Shown: positions 9,499 to 18,043, numbered from the stretch's first letter. The stretch is 64,000 nucleotides of DNA from an uncultured Pseudodesulfovibrio sp. (GCF_963677845.1 NZ_OY782498.1:2549518-2613517), one strand, 5' to 3'. Notes: generated by a model from the sequence alone, not told the origin. Program-made: numbers and translations.

Positions 9499-9520
9499 CA
9501 AATAATTTCGTCTCCGACGG

Positions 9521-9541
9521 CTCAAGGCCGAGGGCCTTGAG
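9521..9541. repeat. small intergenic palindrome
   Basis: CTCAAGGCC and GGCCTTGAG form a nine-base-pair stem with a three-base loop, close to another GCC...GGC hairpin at about 9551-9561. It looks like a short REP-type intergenic palindrome; no second copy was found in the window. Confidence 0.45.
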
Positions 9542-9575
9542 AATCCCGTGCCGCCTTCGGCGAAAATACATATAT

Positions 9576-9610
9576 AAAAAGCCCTGAGTGTATTTACTTC
9601 AGGGCTTTTT
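9576..9610. terminator. bidirectional terminator between nitrilase and monooxygenase genes
   Basis: AAAAAGCCCTGA pairs with TCAGGGCTTTTT. A-run and T-run flanks suit both strands; it serves the minus-strand monooxygenase gene ending at 9631. Confidence 0.85.
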
Positions 9611-9630
9611 ATATGGGTATATTGCTCTGA

Positions 9631-9930
9631 TTACTTGGCGACGTCGACGGCTTCCCATACATTGACCTCAGAAGGACCGGCCACGAGGTCCGCTGTGGCC
9701 TGACTCATAGCCGCCATATGTGGAGTCTTTCCATGTGCCGCCAAATGTGCCGGGCTTTCCCAAATTTCATAAAACAGAAATACATTGGCGTATTCGGATT
9801 TATGCAGATCATAACGGATGCAGCCGTCTTCTGTACGAACCACTGAAACAACTTTCGCCAATTCCGCTTCCAGCGCGGCTTCGCAGCCGTCCTTGGCCAT
9901 CACGGTGGCGGATACATATGTCAAAGCCAT
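9631..9930 (-). CDS. antibiotic-biosynthesis-monooxygenase (ABM/YgiN-like) domain protein
   Basis: The start at 9930 has AAGGAG about seven bases upstream. The 99-residue protein is a single ABM ferredoxin-like barrel: YVSATVMAKDG, EDGCIRYDLHKS, FLFYEIWESPAHLAAH and the HM..M segment. Family members are small dimeric cofactor-free monooxygenases or haem/quinol-related stress proteins. The substrate cannot be told. Confidence 0.83.
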   Translation of the reverse strand: MALTYVSATVMAKDGCEAALEAELAKVVSVVRTEDGCIRYDLHKSEYANVFLFYEIWESPAHLAAHGKTPHMAAMSQATADLVAGPSEVNVWEAVDVAK

Positions 9931-10080
9931 TAAAAACTCCTTTTTTATGATGAAAATCCCACGTAAGTTTTCCATTCTCTTTCGTCAACAATGTGCAACC
10001 ATAGGCTTTACAATCGATTTTCAAAAAAACATTCATTAATGTAACCTCTGCCTTCGCACCAACGATTATACTCGTGAAAG

Positions 10081-10157
10081 CAGGTTTTACCGCCGCTGTC
10101 TGATTTCAGGAGATAAGAGTGTTGTCTAGATGTATTCGGACAGCGGCGGCAAACCTG
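10081..10157. promoter_or_regulatory. long imperfect inverted repeat upstream of the sigma-factor operon
   Basis: Arms 10081-10103 and 10136-10157 pair through 7 bp, a small internal loop, then 14 bp including one wobble, around a loop of about 32 bases. There is no T-run, so a simple terminator is unlikely. It lies about 100 bases ahead of the sigma-factor ATG and could be a structured 5' leader or a protein-binding palindrome. Confidence 0.5.
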
Positions 10158-10261
10158 ACAGGCTTAAACGCCAACAAAAACAGGGACGCAGTCGACCAAG
10201 TACTTGTATCCACGCAATGCCCCCTGTTAAAGATAGATAAATTTATTGCGAAAAGGGTCAG

Positions 10262-10861
10262 ATGCCCGGAAAACAGGACGACACATTCGTCATCGACCAA
10301 GTGTTAAATGGCGACCCAAATGCCTTTGCGCTCCTGCTGGAACGCCATGAGGGACATGTCTCACGGATCGTTGCGGCTCATGTACCGGGGCAGCACGTGG
10401 CTGAAGTCGCTCATGACACCTTTATCCGGGCTTATAAAAGTCTGAACGGGTACACACCGGTCAAACCCTTTCGTAACTGGTTGACCACCATTGCCCTGCG
10501 CAGTTGTCACGACTTCTGGCGCAAGCAATACCGGAACAGGGAAGCTCCGGTCTGCGACATGAGTGAAAACGGTCAACAATGGCTCGAAACGGCAATGGCT
10601 CCCGGTTCAAATGAAATATTTGAATCACAAGCCAGGCAACGCGAGGCCCGAGAAATTCTTGATATGGCGCTAGCACATGTGTCGCCCATGGACCGGATGG
10701 TGCTCACTTTGACCTATCTGGAAGAACGGACGATCAAGGAGGCTGCTCAGATGCTTGACATCAGCGTCCCCAACGTCAAAATTCGCGCCTATCGAGCCAA
10801 ACGCAAACTCAAAGCTTTTCTAGAACGCTGTGACATCCAAGGAGGGGCGCATGAAGCGTAA
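10262..10861 (+). CDS. ECF-type RNA polymerase sigma factor
   Basis: This 199-residue protein has sigma region 2 (about residues 20-90, with HDTFIRAYKSLNGYTP and FRNWLTTIALRSCHDFWRK) and region 4 (about 135-190, MLTLTYLEERTIKEAAQML and VKIRAYRAKRKLK), the two-domain plan of extracytoplasmic-function sigma factors. AAGGG precedes the ATG at 10262. Its stop overlaps the next gene by 11 bases, indicating translational coupling to the putative membrane anti-sigma factor. Confidence 0.88.
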   Translation: MPGKQDDTFVIDQVLNGDPNAFALLLERHEGHVSRIVAAHVPGQHVAEVAHDTFIRAYKSLNGYTPVKPFRNWLTTIALRSCHDFWRKQYRNREAPVCDMSENGQQWLETAMAPGSNEIFESQARQREAREILDMALAHVSPMDRMVLTLTYLEERTIKEAAQMLDISVPNVKIRAYRAKRKLKAFLERCDIQGGAHEA

Positions 10862-11150
10862 AAACGAACATCTCCATCGGCTATTCAAAAAAGCCCATGC
10901 CAACCGCCCGGAATGGACCCCCACCCCGGCATGGCGTAACTCCATTATGACAGAGATCGGTAGAACAGGTCAGACCGGAATTACTTTTGAATTCGACCGA
11001 CTGGCACTTCGTCTCACTGCTGCCGCCATTGCTGCGACGATCGTCCTCGGCGTTTTTGCAACATGGACCATGGTTGATGTTTCTGGCGAAATCTACACAG
11101 CCCTCAGCAACCAGGCCGTTTTGCCAACTATCATGGAATCGATGATCTAG
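10851..11150 (+). CDS. putative single-pass membrane anti-sigma factor
   Basis: The start at 10851 follows AAGGAGGGG. The 99-residue protein has a basic cytoplasmic N-terminal half with the WTPTPAWRNSIMTEIG motif often seen in small ECF-partner membrane proteins, and one transmembrane helix at about residues 55-75 (LTAAAIAATIVLGVFATW). Overlap with the sigma gene and membrane topology suggest it sequesters the sigma factor; this is inferred from context, as no zinc-binding anti-sigma motif is visible. Confidence 0.65.
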   Translation: MKRKNEHLHRLFKKAHANRPEWTPTPAWRNSIMTEIGRTGQTGITFEFDRLALRLTAAAIAATIVLGVFATWTMVDVSGEIYTALSNQAVLPTIMESMI

Positions 11151-11159
11151 GAGATACTC

Positions 11160-11576
11160 ATGAAAAACTGGAAAATTTGGACCGCATGTATCGCCATATT
11201 CGTGGCCGGGGCAGCCTCCGGGATCCTTGGAACAGGTATGGTCATTAAGCACCATTTCGATTCCTTTGGTCGAGGCCCTGAATTTCGAGAAAAATTGAAA
11301 GGGAAAATTATCGGCCACTTGCAGGATGAACTCAATCTTCCTGACAGCCAAATGCCTCCCATTATTATTGAAGTGGAAAAGACTATGGATAAAATGCATG
11401 AATTCCGCATGCAAAATGGCCCCAAACTCAAGGCCATTCTCGATGACGGAATCAGCAGGGTAAAAGTTCATCTTTCCCCGGGAAAGCAGACAGAATTGGA
11501 TGAGATGATCAAAAACCATCGTCATCGTAAATTCAGTCTATTTCGTTTACCTCCACCGCCACCGCCTGGCCCCTAG
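11160..11576 (+). CDS. membrane-anchored periplasmic CpxP/heavy-metal-sensor-like protein
   Basis: This 138-residue protein has an N-terminal signal anchor (IWTACIAIFVAGAASGILG), a helical periplasmic domain (about 35-120) and a polyproline tail (LPPPPPPGP). The helical layout resembles CpxP/Spy/ZraP-type periplasmic stress proteins. It starts nine bases after the anti-sigma gene with GGAG upstream, so it is the third gene of the ECF operon and probably supplies the periplasmic sensing input. The family call is tentative. Confidence 0.6.
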   Translation: MKNWKIWTACIAIFVAGAASGILGTGMVIKHHFDSFGRGPEFREKLKGKIIGHLQDELNLPDSQMPPIIIEVEKTMDKMHEFRMQNGPKLKAILDDGISRVKVHLSPGKQTELDEMIKNHRHRKFSLFRLPPPPPPGP

Positions 11577-11649
11577 GCTCTCACGGAAACCGACACCAAA
11601 CATGTGTTATTCAATAAAAAACTTATGTTTTTTAAAACACATCCATCCC

Positions 11650-11682
11650 GTCCGCCATGCAAACACCATGGCGGACTTTTTT
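11650..11682 (+). terminator. terminator of the ECF sigma operon
   Basis: GTCCGCCATG pairs with CATGGCGGAC around a seven-base loop, followed by six T residues. Confidence 0.87.
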
Positions 11683-11827
11683 CTAGGCATGAGACAAAAT
11701 AAACACATCATTTGTTGTACTTCGCCTTCAATAACTGCAATGCCTTAAAAAAAATTGCGGCCCCCGCCCCTTAATTCACCACGGGAAACACCTTCTCTAC
11801 TATGAAATCATCGTCACGGGAGTAAGC

Positions 11828-12643
11828 ATGAAAAGCATCATAGTCGAAAACCTCAAGCCAGAATTTGCACCGGTAGCAGTAGTGTGGAGTGATACCATCC
11901 CCACAAACACTTTCCAATTCAAAAAAGATAAATTTGGCTGCGTCCTCTATCTGTTTGCCCACGCCTCTACACAAGGCAAAGTCGCTGGAGGAAGCCGCGA
12001 AACCGTCCTGTGTACCGGCGGTCGAGCCGCCTTGGGTTTCGGTTCAGGCTTTGACGCGTCGGAAGAAATGCTTGAAACCCATGCTGCATTATTCAGCAAG
12101 GGACTGAAGTCCGCACAGGACAGAACTGCTTATCAAAAACGGATCGACTCTGTTCCTAAAAGTTGGAAGGACATGTTTGAATATGGGGAACGTCGACATT
12201 GTAGTCTGGACCTTGCAAAAAAATGGATTCTCCACGAATTGCCACGTTACGATATCAAACAGAAATATGTTCTTTTCAAGCCCCTGAGCGAGACTTCAAA
12301 TGATGAAAATATCCGCGCCATAATCTTTCCGGTCAATCCACTTGAACTATCAGGACTTGTAACACTTGCAGGCTCTGTCATGAAAGGAACCGACCCCGTC
12401 CGAGTCCCCCAAGGCACAGACTGCAGCGGCATCGGGGCCTTTGCCTATGCCGAAGCCGAATTGGATTCCCCCAGAGCCGTCATGGGCATGATGGGCACCG
12501 ACGGCCGGGAAGTCATGCGCAAACGCTTCCGAGATGATATAACAACGCTCACACTGCCAACACCGCTTTTCCTACAAATGGAAAAAGAAGCTAAAGATTG
12601 CATCTTTCACGTGCCAGCATGGAAAAACCTTATGAAACGATAA
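11828..12643 (+). CDS. DUF169 domain protein
   Basis: The 271-residue protein matches the DUF169 layout: an N-terminal PVAVVWSD segment, a Cys-containing C-V-L-Y-L-F stretch, CTGGRAALGFGSGF, a central domain with VLFKPLSE and IIFPVNPLELSGL, and QGTDCSGIGAFAYAE near the C-terminus. DUF169 proteins are common in anaerobic Deltaproteobacteria and archaea, and their function is not established. Conserved Cys and Gly motifs suggest cofactor or metal binding. A weak GGGAG precedes the ATG. Confidence 0.8.
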   Translation: MKSIIVENLKPEFAPVAVVWSDTIPTNTFQFKKDKFGCVLYLFAHASTQGKVAGGSRETVLCTGGRAALGFGSGFDASEEMLETHAALFSKGLKSAQDRTAYQKRIDSVPKSWKDMFEYGERRHCSLDLAKKWILHELPRYDIKQKYVLFKPLSETSNDENIRAIIFPVNPLELSGLVTLAGSVMKGTDPVRVPQGTDCSGIGAFAYAEAELDSPRAVMGMMGTDGREVMRKRFRDDITTLTLPTPLFLQMEKEAKDCIFHVPAWKNLMKR

Positions 12644-12767
12644 AAACGGCCAACAACTTGTACATTTAATGAAACAAATAGTCTCATTCAGGGCCAAACC
12701 ATGGGTTGATCCTTCCCGCTTGTCGGCACCCGTCAAACTTGATAGAAGTGATCCCTATTCGTTGCAT

Positions 12768-12861
12768 GGAAGCGTTTCGTCACCGGTGTGGCGCTTGGTC
12801 TTCAAAACCAATGTACGGCAGTGATGTCGTAGGCAGGTTCGACTCCTGTACGCTTCCGCCA
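12768..12861 (+). tRNA. selC: tRNA-Sec (anticodon TCA), integration target of the island
   Basis: The 94-base gene has a GGAAGCG acceptor pairing with CGCTTCC, then GCCA; an anticodon stem TTGG/CCAA with loop containing TCA; a long variable arm (TACGGCA/TGTCGTA); and the T arm GCAGG-TTCGACT-CCTGT. These are the hallmarks of selenocysteine tRNA. The 3' part from 12795 is repeated at 51264-51332, marking it as an attachment site. Its presence implies that the host makes selenoproteins. Confidence 0.95.
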
Positions 12862-12863
12862 TT
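12795..12863 (+). repeat. left attachment repeat (attL), 3' part of functional tRNA-Sec
   Basis: This segment, TTGGTCTTCAAAACCAATGT through GCCATT, repeats at 51264-51332. Five mismatches all fall in the variable arm and keep the arm paired in both copies. Confidence 0.88.
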
Positions 12864-12870
12864 GTTAACA

Positions 12871-12900
12871 AAAATGCCGACCAGCAATGATCGGCATTTT
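12871..12900 (+). terminator. terminator after tRNA-Sec (island-borne)
   Basis: AAAATGCCGA pairs with TCGGCATTTT around a ten-base loop. It lies inside the island border and so would have been acquired with the element. Confidence 0.8.
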
Positions 12901-12914
12901 CCGTTTTAAGAGGC

Positions 12915-12937
12915 GTACCCAACACTATACCCAACAC
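12915..12937. repeat. integrase arm-type repeat, left end
   Basis: Two tandem TACCCAACAC units in a 23-base block that recurs exactly at 51129-51151 near the right border. Their position just inside both att sites suggests integrase arm-binding sites. Confidence 0.65.
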
Positions 12938-12971
12938 CTGGCGTGAATAAGGCATAAGAACGCCTCCCGAC

Positions 12972-14255
12972 TTACGACTCTGTCATTTTCAAAAAAAGTT
13001 TCTCATTAATACATCTGTCAGCAATTCGAAGCAGGCGATACAAAGCTGCGTCATCATATTCATCCTCATCGACTCCTGAAAAGGTCCTAAAATCAGACAT
13101 TGCCTCTTCAGCAGGCTTTTTATCTATGTGCACACTGTCCCATAGGAATAAGCCACATGCTCTTGGCTTTTCATATTTTATGCTAGCTTGCGATCCAACA
13201 GTTTGAATGAATTTTTTTAAAACTTTCACTAATGGATTCATCTGCTTGCTAATTCTTCGATACTCGGCCATCAGTGAAGAAATATTGTTCTGATCACTCT
13301 TCATAAAAGCAACGCCTGCAATCGACGAACTCCTTGAGTCATAATGATCTAGGACCGTTCTCATACCCATCTTGTCAAACAGGGTAAAATCTTCCTTTGA
13401 CTCCTGCCACTCTTCATACCCCTTGAGATCAAAGTAGCTCAGAATCGAAGCCATAGACTTTGTTCGTTCCACAATTTTTTTTACAGACTGAACAGTTCGC
13501 CATCGAAGCTTAAGCAAGTACAAGTATCTTTGTTTAGCCACTCGGAATTCAAATTCCCTGAGTGTCAATTTAAGATTAAAATCTTCAGCGTAAAGCCCAT
13601 CAATACCAAACATTGAGTCCACAGTTCTATCAGTCTTTCCCACAAGATCGTACAACGCTCCGTACTTCTCTTGTTCATATATCCTTAACCGATGTGCTGG
13701 GGATGCATTAGGGCCAAAAAATCTAGGGGGAAGACGAAGATCTATTCCCATTTCAAGCACAGTTTCATCAATGTCCCAATCGGAATCTTCAGCGAAAGCA
13801 GCTTTTAATCCTTCAAACACGTCTACCCAGCAATTCCCAACTAAAAACGGAGACGATTTCCACAGCCACTCTTTATTCTGAATAAGCAAGTCTGACAGGA
13901 CATAACCAGCTTTAACAGATTCATCGTACACCCACTTTAAAAGTTTATCGGAGTCGATACGATCAGCAGGTAGGCTAAGATCACTTTGAATGGGAACGGT
14001 TGGCAGACTGGAGAGTTCTTTCTCTATCTCAACCAACTTAAGCAAATCCAATTCACACATCCTGACATCATCCTCACCAACCTGCTCTCCGTAAGCTTCC
14101 CGACAGATAAAGCGAGCAAGGGCTTGGAAGGCATCTATCCTGCCACAAACTTCGTCATAGCTGTCTGCATTCTCGAGAAAATAATACCGTTTGGCGTACT
14201 CTCCACGCCAAAATTCAACGAGATCCCATTTTATATCTATTTTAATTTTATCCAT
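12972..14255 (-). CDS. uncharacterised 427-residue island protein
   Basis: I do not recognise this protein. It is soluble, rich in Tyr, Leu, Lys and Asp, and predicted mostly helical, with charged segments such as RVAKQRYLYLLKLRWRTVQ (about residue 235) and an acidic stretch SGVDEDEYDDAA near the C-terminus. No nuclease, ATPase or HTH motif is visible. It is monocistronic, adjacent to attL and divergent from the AlpA-like gene. Its border position, where satellites often carry cargo, makes a defence role possible but unproven. Confidence 0.6.
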   Translation of the reverse strand: MDKIKIDIKWDLVEFWRGEYAKRYYFLENADSYDEVCGRIDAFQALARFICREAYGEQVGEDDVRMCELDLLKLVEIEKELSSLPTVPIQSDLSLPADRIDSDKLLKWVYDESVKAGYVLSDLLIQNKEWLWKSSPFLVGNCWVDVFEGLKAAFAEDSDWDIDETVLEMGIDLRLPPRFFGPNASPAHRLRIYEQEKYGALYDLVGKTDRTVDSMFGIDGLYAEDFNLKLTLREFEFRVAKQRYLYLLKLRWRTVQSVKKIVERTKSMASILSYFDLKGYEEWQESKEDFTLFDKMGMRTVLDHYDSRSSSIAGVAFMKSDQNNISSLMAEYRRISKQMNPLVKVLKKFIQTVGSQASIKYEKPRACGLFLWDSVHIDKKPAEEAMSDFRTFSGVDEDEYDDAALYRLLRIADRCINEKLFLKMTES

Positions 14256-14301
14256 TCACCGACTTCTCCACTTTTTCTCACTTCATCCCAAGCCGCATTC
14301 T

Positions 14302-14327
14302 GACGCTCACAATAATTTCTGAGCGTC
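14302..14327. promoter_or_regulatory. 8-bp hairpin/palindrome between divergent island genes
   Basis: GACGCTCA and TGAGCGTC flank a ten-base spacer in the gap between the unknown 427-residue protein gene and the AlpA-like gene. It could be an operator or a small hairpin; no T-run follows. Confidence 0.35.
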
Positions 14328-14442
14328 TGGCTGTCTTTCGTACATTGTTTCTATAAGGCTCCACATGAGCTCACAGAGTTCTGCATGCATGCACTGGAAG
14401 CAAAACAACTAGGTACCAAATCAAACCTACAAGGGGATACCG

Positions 14443-14637
14443 ATGAAGTCACCTCAATACATCACGGAGAAAGAAGTGGCGAAGATTATTCGGGTGAGCG
14501 TGAGTAAGCTCCAGAGTGACCGTCATAAACGTATTGGGATTCCGTTCCACCGGCTCGGCTCTCGCACCGTGCGATACGCCATCGAAGACATACGTGCATT
14601 CATGAACGATTGTCGAATTGAACACACTAACCTCTAA
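14443..14637 (+). CDS. AlpA/excisionase-like small HTH protein
   Basis: This 64-residue protein starts YITEKEVAKIIRVSVSKLQSDR, a MerR/AlpA-type helix-turn-helix, followed by the beta-wing FHRLGSRTVRYAIEDIRAFM. AlpA-like proteins activate or act as excisionases for CP4-57-type satellites. AAGGGG precedes the ATG. It heads the left replication module (next start nine bases downstream), so it probably controls excision and/or expression of these genes. Confidence 0.8.
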   Translation: MKSPQYITEKEVAKIIRVSVSKLQSDRHKRIGIPFHRLGSRTVRYAIEDIRAFMNDCRIEHTNL

Positions 14638-14646
14638 GGAGAAACA

Positions 14647-14862
14647 ATGGGTACTAGCACTAACGCTCCACAAAAACTTATGCCTTGGGATAGCCCGAAG
14701 TTCAACGAAGCCGTGGACAATCTGCTCAAGGTTTATTGGGAAAACACGCATTTTGATCCAACGACTTGGAATCCGGGGTGCATCACACAGGTAAACTTAG
14801 AGATGCGTAAGGACGGCAAGGCAGAGGCTAAAATTTGTCTCCGGTTTACTGGAGAAGATTAA
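14647..14862 (+). CDS. uncharacterised 71-residue island protein
   Basis: This small soluble protein is preceded by AAGGAGAAACA and lies between the AlpA-like gene and the DUF3987 gene. It contains a Trp-rich N-terminal half and a beta-strand-rich C-terminal half (VNLEMRKDG, AEAKICLRF). I do not recognise the family. Its place in the satellite module suggests an accessory replication or regulation role. Confidence 0.6.
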   Translation: MGTSTNAPQKLMPWDSPKFNEAVDNLLKVYWENTHFDPTTWNPGCITQVNLEMRKDGKAEAKICLRFTGED

Positions 14863-14925
14863 GGCGTGCGGCAGCGGCCATCTATGGCCGCTGCCCTCCC
14901 AAAACTTGAAACAATGGAGAGCCAT

Positions 14926-16386
14926 ATGCAAACTCTTCCACAGATTTCAAACTGCCTGAATGAAGGTGCTTTGAGAGATCTCGTTTTCCACACATCAAAT
15001 TCCGTTCAAGTGCCTCCTGACATGGTATTAATGAATTGCCTTGGAGGATTTGGTGCAGCAGTGAACGGCAAGCTCATCGTCACAGGACCTAGTGGTCATG
15101 AAGAGCCATGCAATCTTTACATGATGCCAATTGGTAAGTCAGGAGAACGCAAATCAGCAATAGTTAAGATTGCCAAGAAACCACATGAAATCTGGCAATC
15201 CAGGCGAAATGAAGGCTTGGATAATCAACGTCGTGATGCCAAGAGAAAGAGGAGGTATTACCAGTCCAAAATCAGTCGTCTCAATCGCGAAGCATGCAAT
15301 TGTGAGGAACAGGATGCATTTTCTATTTTGGCAGAAATAGAAGAGCTGGAAGCTCGGATGCCAGAACTGCCAAGCTTGGAAGAGTGTTTCTTTGACGATG
15401 CAACCATACCGGCTTTGAAAAGAGTTCTTGCAAATCAGAAAGGACTCTTAAGCCACATGGAAGCTGAACCCAAAATCGCTAAGATTTTGCAGGATAAGGA
15501 TTCTACAGGTTTAGGCCTTTTGTGCAATGCCTACGACAGCGAAGAAATGATCGTAGACAGAGTGAAAGAAGGACGGATGGTTATATCTCGTCCTGCTATC
15601 AACATGTGTTCGTCATTTCAGCCTGCTCCAGCAATTGAACTGCTGAGAAAAAGCCACTTCATGACCTCTGGATTAGCTGGTCGGTTCATATATGTGCAGC
15701 TTGCTCCAATGGCTGGTTGGCGTTCAACCTATACTCCCAGAATTCCTCAGGAGTGCTTGAATTGGTATGATGGAAAGGTTGAGGCCTTGCTGAACATTGA
15801 GTTGAAGACGAACCAACTAGGAATACCTGGACCCTATCGACTCAGCCTAGATGATGAAGCGACTCGGCTATATCAGGCTTTCAGGAACTGGGCTGAGCCA
15901 GCATTACAACCCGCTGGCCCTTTGGCTTTTTCGAAAAGCTGGGGATCCAAGCTGCCGGGGAAAGTCCTACGTCTCTCCGCTCTTCTTCATTGCATCAACA
16001 ATGAAGATCCCATGAACAGCCAGATCGATGGAGACAGCATGCGCCAAGCCATTGATATGGGAAACTGCTTCATACATCACGCACAGAGCTTGTATCACCA
16101 TGCTCAGTTCTGCGAGCATATTGATGTTGCTAAAGAGGTTGTGCACTGGGCTAGTTCTCATGGGGTCAATCGGTTCACGGCAGCTGAGGCTCGAAAGGCT
16201 ATTGCGGCCACGCCTAAGAAAGTCAAAATGGGTATCGAGTACCTGCTTAACGAAGGATGCATCTACGAGGACCTAATTGGCTTCGCAAACAATCAAGCAT
16301 CCAAGGGACAAGGCCGGAACAAAGAACCTCACTATGTCATAGCGTCGCACTTACTCAACTTGGCTCTCGGAGGAGCTCTACAATAA
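14926..16386 (+). CDS. DUF3987 (YfjI-like) protein, putative satellite primase/helicase-type ATPase
   Basis: The start at 14926 is preferred because GGAGAG lies six bases upstream; earlier GTG/ATG codons (14866, 14884) lack a good site. The 486-residue protein fits the DUF3987 family: a short N-terminal region, MNCLGGFGAAVNGK, a P-loop-like PIGKSGERKSA (about residue 70), a charged helical insert, then LSHMEAEPKI, SSFQPAPAIELL and LAGRFIYVQLAPM. Members such as YfjI accompany AlpA and YfjJ in CP4-57-type satellites and are thought to serve element replication. Confidence 0.75.
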   Translation: MQTLPQISNCLNEGALRDLVFHTSNSVQVPPDMVLMNCLGGFGAAVNGKLIVTGPSGHEEPCNLYMMPIGKSGERKSAIVKIAKKPHEIWQSRRNEGLDNQRRDAKRKRRYYQSKISRLNREACNCEEQDAFSILAEIEELEARMPELPSLEECFFDDATIPALKRVLANQKGLLSHMEAEPKIAKILQDKDSTGLGLLCNAYDSEEMIVDRVKEGRMVISRPAINMCSSFQPAPAIELLRKSHFMTSGLAGRFIYVQLAPMAGWRSTYTPRIPQECLNWYDGKVEALLNIELKTNQLGIPGPYRLSLDDEATRLYQAFRNWAEPALQPAGPLAFSKSWGSKLPGKVLRLSALLHCINNEDPMNSQIDGDSMRQAIDMGNCFIHHAQSLYHHAQFCEHIDVAKEVVHWASSHGVNRFTAAEARKAIAATPKKVKMGIEYLLNEGCIYEDLIGFANNQASKGQGRNKEPHYVIASHLLNLALGGALQ

Positions 16387-16437
16387 ACCAAAACCAGGGA
16401 GAGGTTAAAGCCTCTTCCTGCCTTGCTGGAGCAAGCA

Positions 16438-17703
16438 ATGAATCCACAGGAAAAAATATACACTGGCAAAAGACGGTTTATCCGCTACTATGGCGCAAAC
16501 GAGAATAGCGGTTACTTGATCCCTGACACTCCTGCTGCCAAGCAAAGAGCTCTCAACAATGGTGCGAAGTATTTTTCTACTTTTTCATCATGTCGAATTT
16601 CACAGCCCGGTATTCTAATCCCTAGAAAATGGGGAGATTTGCATCTGCAGATCTGTTTGTCGCATAAGAGTTTTGATTATTTCCCGACCTTCAAGAACTG
16701 GCTGCATTCTCTGCTTACAAAGGAATTGTTGATTGGAGAGCTCGAATCCATTTCAATAGGCTTTAATGGTCTCGGAATTTGGGAGATTGTTGTTCCAGAC
16801 TACATCCTTGGGTTTGATCAAGGACATCCATTGCTTGCGGAAGCATACGACTATGTAGCTCAGCTTGCTGAGCAGTCACTGCATAAGCATGTAGTTGCAG
16901 GTAGCACATCTAAATCATTACGATTATATGAAGTACATCAGGCGAATAAGAGAATGCCTTTCTCCACTTTCATGCAAGCCTCTTTGGATGATTGCGAGTC
17001 ATGGGAGTGCAATAAGTCGCGCTCCAATAGTCAACGAGCGCTAACGACTTTAAGCCATCGCTCGACTCGCCTTTTTTTTCTGAAGGGCGGCAAGAAGATC
17101 TGGATTCAGAAGGTGTCTCAAAAAATTGGTGCAAAGTGTGAATTCCTTAATCGGATTGCCTCATGCTATCCTGTCATGGAGGATATAAAACTACTGATGG
17201 GAATTTCCTCTTTACCCGAGGCTGTCAGGCAATTCTTCTTAACATCTGCAATTAAGAACAACGGCGGAAGCCTTGGAGCTCCCATTCCCACCAATGACAC
17301 GGTCGTTACTTGCAACACAATTCGTGAACTTGGTCGATGCAAGAAGAAACAATGTACTTTAAACTCTCCGGGAGAGTTGCTCGTCAAATGGCCTCAAGTC
17401 ATTCCCTTTAGTCGAATTCCTAATGGGATCGACACGGAAGTTTTAAAGTGTGCAATTGCCGTGTTTCAAAAACTTGAAAAACGAGAGGTCTTTGAATTTC
17501 AGGCAAGAGACGCTCACCGTCTAGTCAGAGGCTCTTTCAAAACTATTTCCATAGTTGAAGAAGGATTAGCTTTGTTAGAAGGGAGAGGCTTCGTGGTGAG
17601 ACCTGATATGCCAGATTATAGCCATGCTGGACGAAGGCCGTCACCTTGGTATCTAGTGAATCCCAGTGGGCATAAACAACTTTTTTACCCGATCTCGGTG
17701 TAA
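16438..17703 (+). CDS. uncharacterised 421-residue island protein, possibly replication-linked
   Basis: The ATG at 16438 has GGAG about nine bases upstream; an in-frame ATG five codons earlier is possible. I do not recognise a family. The N-terminal 120 residues are rich in aromatics (RRFIRYYGANENSGYL). A CNTIRELGRCKKKQC segment near residue 300 has three Cys, and the C-terminal third looks winged-helix-like (AIAVFQKLEKREVFEFQARD, then a GRGFV wing). The gene directly follows the DUF3987 gene on the same strand, so a role in element replication or its control is plausible but inferred. Confidence 0.58.
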   Translation: MNPQEKIYTGKRRFIRYYGANENSGYLIPDTPAAKQRALNNGAKYFSTFSSCRISQPGILIPRKWGDLHLQICLSHKSFDYFPTFKNWLHSLLTKELLIGELESISIGFNGLGIWEIVVPDYILGFDQGHPLLAEAYDYVAQLAEQSLHKHVVAGSTSKSLRLYEVHQANKRMPFSTFMQASLDDCESWECNKSRSNSQRALTTLSHRSTRLFFLKGGKKIWIQKVSQKIGAKCEFLNRIASCYPVMEDIKLLMGISSLPEAVRQFFLTSAIKNNGGSLGAPIPTNDTVVTCNTIRELGRCKKKQCTLNSPGELLVKWPQVIPFSRIPNGIDTEVLKCAIAVFQKLEKREVFEFQARDAHRLVRGSFKTISIVEEGLALLEGRGFVVRPDMPDYSHAGRRPSPWYLVNPSGHKQLFYPISV

Positions 17704-17833
17704 AAAATATGGACACAATTGGACACAATCAATTTTTTGAATTTTTGACACCTTGAAAGGTTAATCAATGGCCAAGGCAACTGACCTTGAGGAGCCAAAT
17801 TGAGCCTTCTGGTGGAATTCAACCACTGATTTT

Positions 17834-18043
17834 CTAAAGGTTAGAGTCGTCATTTTCCTTCTTCGCTTTTCTTGGTTTAAAATCAAAGTTAAGCTGGGCT
17901 GGTCGTTTCTTCGGACTTGGCAAAACAATACAGATAAGGAGCACGAGAGGTGCTCCTGCGATGATGAAGGCAATTTCAAATCGTACCCAATTATTATCCA
18001 GCCTGTAACCTGGTAGCGATATCGATATCCAACCTCTCCCTAT
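17834..18043 (-). CDS. possible small membrane protein without a canonical start
   Basis: An open frame of up to 69 codons on the minus strand ends with TAG at 17836-17834. It encodes a plausible transmembrane helix (FEIAFIIAGAPLVLLICIVL) followed by a basic tail (SPKKRP... and PRKAKKEN). GGGAGAGG lies near the 5' end, but no ATG/GTG/TTG is in frame after the upstream stop. It may be a degraded gene or use an unusual start. It lies in a gap of about 500 bases with no other recognisable gene. Confidence 0.3.
   Translation of the reverse strand: MGRGWISISLPGYRLDNNWVRFEIAFIIAGAPLVLLICIVLPSPKKRPAQLNFDFKPRKAKKENDDSNL

Noticed and set aside
10119-10307. 62-codon frame with AGGAG just upstream, overlapping the sigma-factor start
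   Set aside because: It could be a leader peptide but passes through the inverted repeat and reads into the sigma gene out of frame; no conserved features.
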